Shown here one piece after another: positions 57,912-64,000 of a DNA stretch of 64,000 nucleotides. Made by a program: the position numbers and the translations under genes. Positions within the stretch are counted from its first letter, which is position 1, and each line of letters starts with the position of its first letter. The stretch lies in assembly GCA_051294375.1 (NCBI GenBank), contig CM119267.1:12533081-12597080 (forward strand), given 5' to 3'. The DNA comes from Paraspadella gotoi. Lineage: Eukaryota; Chaetognatha. The notes below the pieces were generated by a model. That model was given only the letters and a program-made list of their open reading frames with translations, had not been told where the DNA came from and searched no databases.

Positions 57912-58022
57912 CTGGGGTGGGCTGTTCCTCTTGCTCCCAAACAATTTTTATATGCGGAAACCAAACAGAGTAAACGATTGACGTTGGCGAAGCGTGCTAG
58001 TCAAAGCGACAAAAGAAAATAA
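57912..58022 (+). CDS. Candidate terminal coding exon
   Basis: A long pyrimidine tract (57670-57900) ends in CCGCCAG, then a frame of 36 codons, LGWAVPLAPKQFLYAE followed by a Lys/Arg-rich end, stop TAA at 58020-58022. AATAAA overlaps the stop and could serve as a polyadenylation signal. The acceptor-like tract is part of low-complexity sequence, so this may be chance. No upstream exons were identified. Confidence 0.28.
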   Translation: MGWAVPLAPKQFLYAETKQSKRLTLAKRASQSDKRK

Positions 58023-58029
58023 AAAATAC

Positions 58030-60600
58030 CTTTTTTTATTTACTTCTTACTTCTTTCAGATGTAAACATACTCCATAGTAATAAAAACCTAAACATGCCT
58101 TTACTCTTTTAACCCTGGTAAGACTGAAAGAAACAATGATTAAAACATGAAAAATTCCCACCGAAACTCAAGTTTCGAAGTCTCAAGAAATCGCGACAGG
58201 ACTCAAAATCAGCGTTTATCGATTTCCTCTCTGTTTTATCAGTATTTTGCTTCTCGTTAATTCGATATATTCTAACTCCATTCTTGATATCAGAAACAGA
58301 CGTCGTCTCTTGCATTCCTGCAATTGGCTTTTGAAAAAATTGATTCATTGAAAATGCGCATGGAAAGAAAAAAGGTTTGACGCTTATTCGTTTTTGATCT
58401 TCCCTACATGGTGACAATTATAAAACTGCCGCTAAAAAAAAATATGCTATTTCCAAACCCATGAAGATTTTTTCAATGTTAAATATGAATTTTAAAGTAA
58501 AAAACAAAACTATTTATGTATACAAATTTTATATGAATCGACTTGATATGCCTCAGCAAAGATAGCTGGAAGATATATTTGAAAATCGTCTGAGATTTTT
58601 AAACTCACTGTTTTTAGATTTAATTTTTTTCTCTTACTTTCAGTAAGTTTTCTGAAAAAAATTTTTAAAAAATAATATTAATATTATTATTTTCTGAAAG
58701 CCCTTGTAAATCTGAAGAGAACCGACCCAGCTTTAATTTAATTAGGATAGTTAAAAACGAGATATCTTTCCAAAAATCAATACTGGGACTTCAGTCTAGA
58801 GTGATTCGAAAAAACTAGTAATATAATCGAAACAAAGTGGAGGTTGTAGAATTTTTTCATACTAATAGAAAAATACTTGACTTTTTTCCCACCAATTCGT
58901 AACATTCTCCCTAGGATAGTTGTCGGTTCTTCGCGGAATCCTGTCCATTGTCATCATTTCAGACAAACCTGTCAGTGGTCAACCTGCTAAAGGCTGTCAG
59001 TCACTGACAAAGATTATGTCAGAGATTATGTCAGAAATTATGTTCTCATCTTTTTCTAATGAGGAAAACGTTACCTTTATTCACCAAATATTTCAAATGT
59101 ATGATCTCTTAGATTAAATAAAAATGAATGGCGAAGTACATTTCAGGTGGCCCAACTTGAGCTAGAAAAGGCAAAAGTGATTGGAAGAATTTGGTGACAG
59201 TCACGTATTTGATTGTCTGCTTGACCACAAGTTTATCGCTCATAATAATGCATTTGCCACCGCAGGGTGCGCTACAATCAATTCGAAATTGTATCAAATT
59301 CAAATGGAACAAAAATGAACGTGCATAATTCGCCCTCTCCCCTTTGTGTATCCTCAACACTGCAGGTGCTAAAAAGAGTGATGACTGAGAGTTTATCAGT
59401 CCTTTATTTACTGTGATTGTTAATCAGAGGTTTCTATGTCATTTTGTCTTAGTCTGACAAAAAATTAAGCTACCATGACAAAATTTAACTCTGAGTGATG
59501 CGGTTTAATCCTGCTATCATTCTGCTTCATTATTTAGTTACAAAGGAAAAAAAAAACAAAAAAAAACAATAGGTTGTGCCATTCATAAAGTTCAGTTCAG
59601 TTCAGTTCAAATGATCATACATAATTTATAATAAAATCAAAGCTGACAAAAACCAGTAATAGTGGCAACAGTAAAATGGTTACTGATAATATGTGGTAAA
59701 AATATACTAAAAAATAAATTAATGGCATTAAAGATGTCAAGACAGTGAAATTGTAAAAAGAAAGAAAAAGCAGATTAATCAATTCCTACTCTCAATCCCC
59801 ACCACCATCCCTTAATCCCCAAATCCCCCAATCCTCATCCTCAATCCCCAACACCAAACTTTATCAATTATGGCAGCAGTGTGAAACAACATGTTGTGAT
59901 TGTGTGAAAAGTAAAAATATACTTAAAGATGGAGCTCTTGGAGCTTCTTTAGTTTCTTCTACTATGGAAAAAAGACAACCTGAATGATTGGCAAGTTGAT
60001 TGACCAGTTGATTATTTGCAAACTGACAGATTCTAATCTTAAAAGGCACTGTAGCGACAAAAGCATAAACATATGGTTTTAAATGGCTTTTCCCCCAGCG
60101 ATGAACGCTCATTTAAGGAAGAGTCAATATATAATTAGAACTAGAACAAGAAAATGAGAATTTTAAGTCTCGCCAAAAAAATTGAAAAACACGAAAAAAC
60201 TAACTCTACTCCTCCCAACTAATCACTTCTTCACCTCCTTGATGCTGGGAAAATCGCCATTGTAATAATTCATTCCTCCTCAATAGTAGAAGTGACTTTT
60301 AGCAATCAGAACATGAAGTTGAACCTTAGACACTGCAAATTATAATAATCATCAATATCATCTCACAAATGAACTGAAACTAATCACCAATGTTAATCAC
60401 CACTCCGCCCCATCGTCTAGTTTTTTATGTTCTCCCCCTCACCCACATCGCCGAATTATCACCACAACCAAATACAAACTTTAATCACCTTGCTTCAAAT
60501 ATCATCGCCAACCCCACCTGTTTCTTAATAAGATTGTGACCCCCCTTCAATTTGATTTGTTTATATGATGACCTGTACCCCTCACCCAAACCCATTCTCT
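58030..60600. other. No supported gene
   Basis: AT-rich sequence with short tandem words (AGTTC at 59590-59608, CAATCCCC at 59790-59850). Open frames are short and lack splice signals I trust. Confidence 0.5.
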
Positions 60601-60649
60601 TCTTTATCCCCTCCTCACATTCACAATTTCAGCACGGTGAGGCACTCTC

Positions 60650-60760
60650 ACTACGTACCAGCACGATGACGTCTCACGCCATTCAAGGCCTGATACGCCA
60701 TCTTGACCCAAGAGAGGGGCCCAGTATATAAAGTGATAGACAGACGCGGGTCTATTACCC
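60650..60760 (+). promoter_or_regulatory. Candidate promoter with CRE and TATA box
   Basis: TGACGTCT (CRE-like) at 60667-60674 is followed by TATATAAA at 60724-60731, then AGACAGACGCGGGTC. Spacing and G+C content suit a regulated animal core promoter firing rightward at about 60755. No first coding exon was identified downstream within the window. Confidence 0.4.
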
Positions 60761-61192
60761 CCTCCTTCTCATTCACCTCCTTTTCATCCTCCTCCCAGGG
60801 ATTCGGGGCCGCGTTCACGAGATTCAGTTCACCTTTCTCTCTTCTCCTACTAGTTTCTCTCCCTCTTTTACCCTCATGATTGTCGCCGTATAGATTTTCC
60901 TGCCGTCAATATATATTTTCCCGCATTCTCGTGACTTTACTTCCGGTTAGGATACCTTTTCAGAGGTTGCTATGTTATAAACATTTTCCTCAGAGGGTAA
61001 ATTTCTGAAGAACCATAATTTTTACTTTAAAAGTGAATCTTACCATCCACCTAGATATATTTCTTTCATTTGGAGTATTTATCGTATTAAGTAATATAAA
61101 ATTGATGTATCTAATTAGTTCAGAGAGCCGGTCTTCATTAAAAGGGACGGACTGACAAGTCGATTATTGAGTCTCTCTCTTCTCTCTCTCTC

Positions 61193-61241
<49 letters not shown>

Positions 61242-61799
61242 ATTATCTCGTAACGACCCTTATTCTCTCTTTCGCCATCGCCGCTACACTTCCTTCGCAT
61301 GAGAAAGGACTCGTCATCAGCAGAATGTTGTTCTATTCTCTCTCTCTCTCTCTCTCTCCTCTCTCTCTTTCTCTCTCTCTTTCTTTCTCCCTCTCTCTCT
61401 CTCTCTCTTGGCCAGATGAGTCTTTGCTCATAGTTAATTAAGAAAGCATGAAACGGTCAGGAACTGCTTTTCATACACAATATTCTTTTTTTCCCTAAAA
61501 AATCAAACTCATCAACTTAAGGTTTAAGTCAAAGAAAGATTTTTAAAAAAATTATATCCTGGACGATATATTATATTATGTAAACACTATTGAATATATC
61601 ATTTTCCACGGTCAATTTCGACAATTGTAAAATCGAAAATTGATTCACTCTGCCCAAAATATTGACATCGTCTTGTATTATGGTCAATGTTCTGAAGAAA
61701 AAAAAAAAAAACAATTTCGTCTCGAAATCCCTGTCTACTTACTTATTTGTTGTGACAGGAGTGGATTCGACACACCACGTCTCCACGAAGAGGAACCAG

Positions 61800-62290
61800 C
61801 CTTATCCCACCAAGAACCATGCCACCCTTCGAGAAGATAGACCTACCTCCCGCCCCGACAATCCCGCCCGCCAAGGCAGGATGGAAAAAAGAGGCTGCGG
61901 CCCCAACCACGAGCGCCGCGCTAACTAGAGACGGTAGCAGCAACGCAGCAAACCTTGAGTTCCACACTTTCGAACTCACCGGCTACCTTCAGGAACACTG
62001 CCAATCGGGCAAGGAGCAGGCGGAGGTTACCCTCCAAGAGCTCAAAATCATCAAATCTACATAACAGGCAAGAAATTGCCGATCTCAAAGGCCGCGTCTA
62101 GGACTGCGAGGCCAACCTTGGATCAAAAATCGACGAGCTTCGCGGGATGATGCAACAAATGATGACCCAGGTCAGCAACAACAATCAGCGTCAACGAAAG
62201 GCTCATAGGTCTTTCCCGAGCCCAATCTTGAAAGATTGTGAAAAAAAGCTGGGGTTTCGTAGGAGCATATTGGTAACTAGTAAGGGTTAA
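61800..62290 (+). pseudogene. Degraded coiled-coil ORF, possibly retroelement gag-like
   Basis: From ATG 61819 a frame rich in Pro and Lys leads to a heptad-like stretch (EQAEVTLQELKIIKS) and stops at about 62064. A shifted frame then continues the same character (EIADLKGRV, stop, then IDELRGMMQQMMTQV) to a stop at 62288. A single coiled-coil protein disrupted by an indel and a stop is a reasonable reading. A retrotransposon gag is one possibility, but no protease or reverse transcriptase is seen. Confidence 0.35.
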
Positions 62291-62759
62291 CAACTTGCCT
62301 TACCTTTCGCCTTACCCCTTACCTTTCTAGTCTTCAATCTATCCTTGATAACTCGTCACTAAACTCTCGAGGGAAAAAAGAAACGCCTCCTTGAAAGAAA
62401 ATTTCCGACCACCCAGTTTCCCTCTCGAATCATCACAGCGATACTATTTCCTCTCGAAATATTCCTTCTTTTATTTTCTCAAATCTCGTTTAATCTCAGC
62501 CCCCTCCCCCCACTGCTCAAGTGCTCATATACTCTCGTCCCCCATAATGACTTACCTTACTTCACCCTCCCCACCCCACCGCCCCTCTCTCCGCCTCGCA
62601 GCAGCCGAGCGTCAGGCGGAATCGCGTCTTTGGAAATAAATCTGGGATTAAGTTTACTAAAACTCAATTAAGTTAACGATCCTCCTGTTTCATTCTCGCG
62701 CTAACGAATCTCATTCAAAGACTTCGGGAAAAAAAAAGAACAACTTCTTCTCCCTCTGG

Positions 62760-62840
62760 GAGATTACGGCCGACGCATGCGCACGAGCGTTTCTTTTTTC
62801 TTTTGGCCGATAATCGATAATCGATAATAGAAATCATCGT
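62760..62840. promoter_or_regulatory. Candidate CpG promoter element with NRF1-like and ATCGATA sites
   Basis: ACGCATGCGCAC at 62773-62784 closely fits the NRF1 site, and three overlapping ATCGATA words follow at about 62812-62827. Direction is not determined. Confidence 0.3.
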
Positions 62841-63201
62841 AAACAAGTAACCAAACCTACATGTAAATCGATGAAATTTCTCATTGTCTCTTTTGCGAAG
62901 AACACATATTTAAAAAAAAACAAAAACAAATGTTTCCATTTGTGTCTCAAAAGTCTAGTTACTTATTCGTATTATAAATTAAATATTCCACAGCTTTAAC
63001 TGGATCATTAACTCAATCTTTTCATAAATAATGTGAACCAAACGTCTATTAATAAAAAAAAAAAAAAAAAAGAAAAAGAAAATTGCGGAAGAAAAAATCG
63101 GAGGACGAAAAGAATTCGCGATGCAATTTCTTTTTTCTTTTTCTTTTTTTTCCTCCTAACCCTTATGAATATGAAACTCTCGACCAACCGGAGAGCAACC
63201 G

Positions 63202-63292
<91 letters not shown>

Positions 63293-63433
63293 CGGTTATC
63301 TCCAAGCCTTTTCCCTCTCATTGATCCGAGCGCGGAAAATGGTTTTCATTTTTGTCTGGAATCATTCTTCGGAAATTTCCGCGCGTGGTCATTATGTCGA
63401 CGTGAAGGGGCGAGGGGGAGTGAAAATGGTTGC

Positions 63434-63512
63434 GGGGGGAGGCCAGACGGTGGCGGGGGAGGCCAGACGGTGGAGGGGGGAGGCCAGACGTGGCGGGGGA
63501 GGCCAGACGCCG
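63434..63512 (+). repeat. G-rich minisatellite, four units
   Basis: Four units of GGGGGAGGCCAGACGGTGGC with small changes. The runs of four to six G could form G-quadruplexes. Confidence 0.8.
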
Positions 63513-64000
63513 ACGCAGAACGCTGTGGTGAATAACGTAACGTTTAAGTAGATTTAAAAATTACAAAGATTCGTAAAAATATTTTATTTTTAAATTACCT
63601 TCGAACTATTATCGCTTCTCTTTCTCTCCCCTAGATGCGTCACATTTCTTTTGTTAAAGGGGTGGTTTGTTTGTTATCCTTAATTAATTAGTAGTAGAAG
63701 CTCGCCTATATGCCTTCTCATATTCTGACATGATAAGAATAACAATATCTTTTAAGAGAAAATAATAATCACTTGGGTAACTTTCATACTTTTAGTCGGA
63801 TCTGCTTATCAGCAGATTCCGACTCTAAATTCACTTTGTCGGTCCGTCGGTCCGCCCCCTCAATCTTGTCGGGCATTAATTTAAATATGTCAGGACATCA
63901 AGTTATGATAAATTATGCAAAAAAAATGCTGTCTGTCCGTCCGTCTGTCCGTCCCCCCTTAGCAATAAACTCCAATCACTCGTGATTGAATGGTTGGATA

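Overview
The window looks like an invertebrate animal genome: AT-rich, intron-rich and repeat-dense. It has long (GA)n/(TC)n tracts, tRNA-derived SINEs, Penelope-like retroelements (PLEs) carrying hammerhead ribozymes, a non-autonomous hAT element and a Tc1/mariner remnant. Short interstitial TTAGGG-type repeats and the PLE and lectin content would fit a lophotrochozoan such as an annelid or mollusc, but I cannot name the species. Six runs of N, four of them exactly 25 N, mark a scaffolded draft. Copies on either side of the 25-N joins suggest uncollapsed overlaps.

One gene is well supported. On the minus strand between 14365 and 3422 I reconstructed 25 coding exons whose phases agree throughout after one presumed missing base. 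They encode a 1,241-residue, 12-membrane-segment Dispatched-like RND protein, the family that releases lipid-modified Hedgehog. It has the sterol-sensing region (TM2-TM6), a GADD motif in TM4, a GLAVDY motif in TM10, a possible furin site in the first ectodomain and a cysteine-rich cytoplasmic tail. Exon 17 inserts a complete C-type lectin domain with a QPD sugar-binding motif into the second ectodomain, in frame. I do not know this architecture, and it is the main discovery here.

Layout. 1-2.2 kb: repeats and a PLE end. 2.25-2.53 kb: a small open frame with one membrane segment. 3.4-14.4 kb: the Dispatched-lectin gene, with a PLE, SINEs and a MITE in its introns. 14.4-17.7 kb: repeats and a candidate first exon at 17.6 kb. 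17.7-22.3 kb: two near-identical copies flanking a 25-N gap. 22.3-23.2 kb: a minisatellite. 23-35 kb: SINEs, a Tc1/mariner remnant, a CpG-rich candidate terminal exon at 32.0 kb and hAT copy A. 35.2-38.9 kb: a large GA-rich tandem array broken by gaps. 41-46.7 kb: a nest of minisatellites, PLE copies and hAT copy B. 47-60 kb: mostly AT-rich repeats, with one candidate terminal exon at 57.9 kb. 60.6-62.8 kb: two promoter-like segments and a degraded coiled-coil ORF. Outside the Dispatched-like gene, coding calls are single-exon candidates of low confidence.
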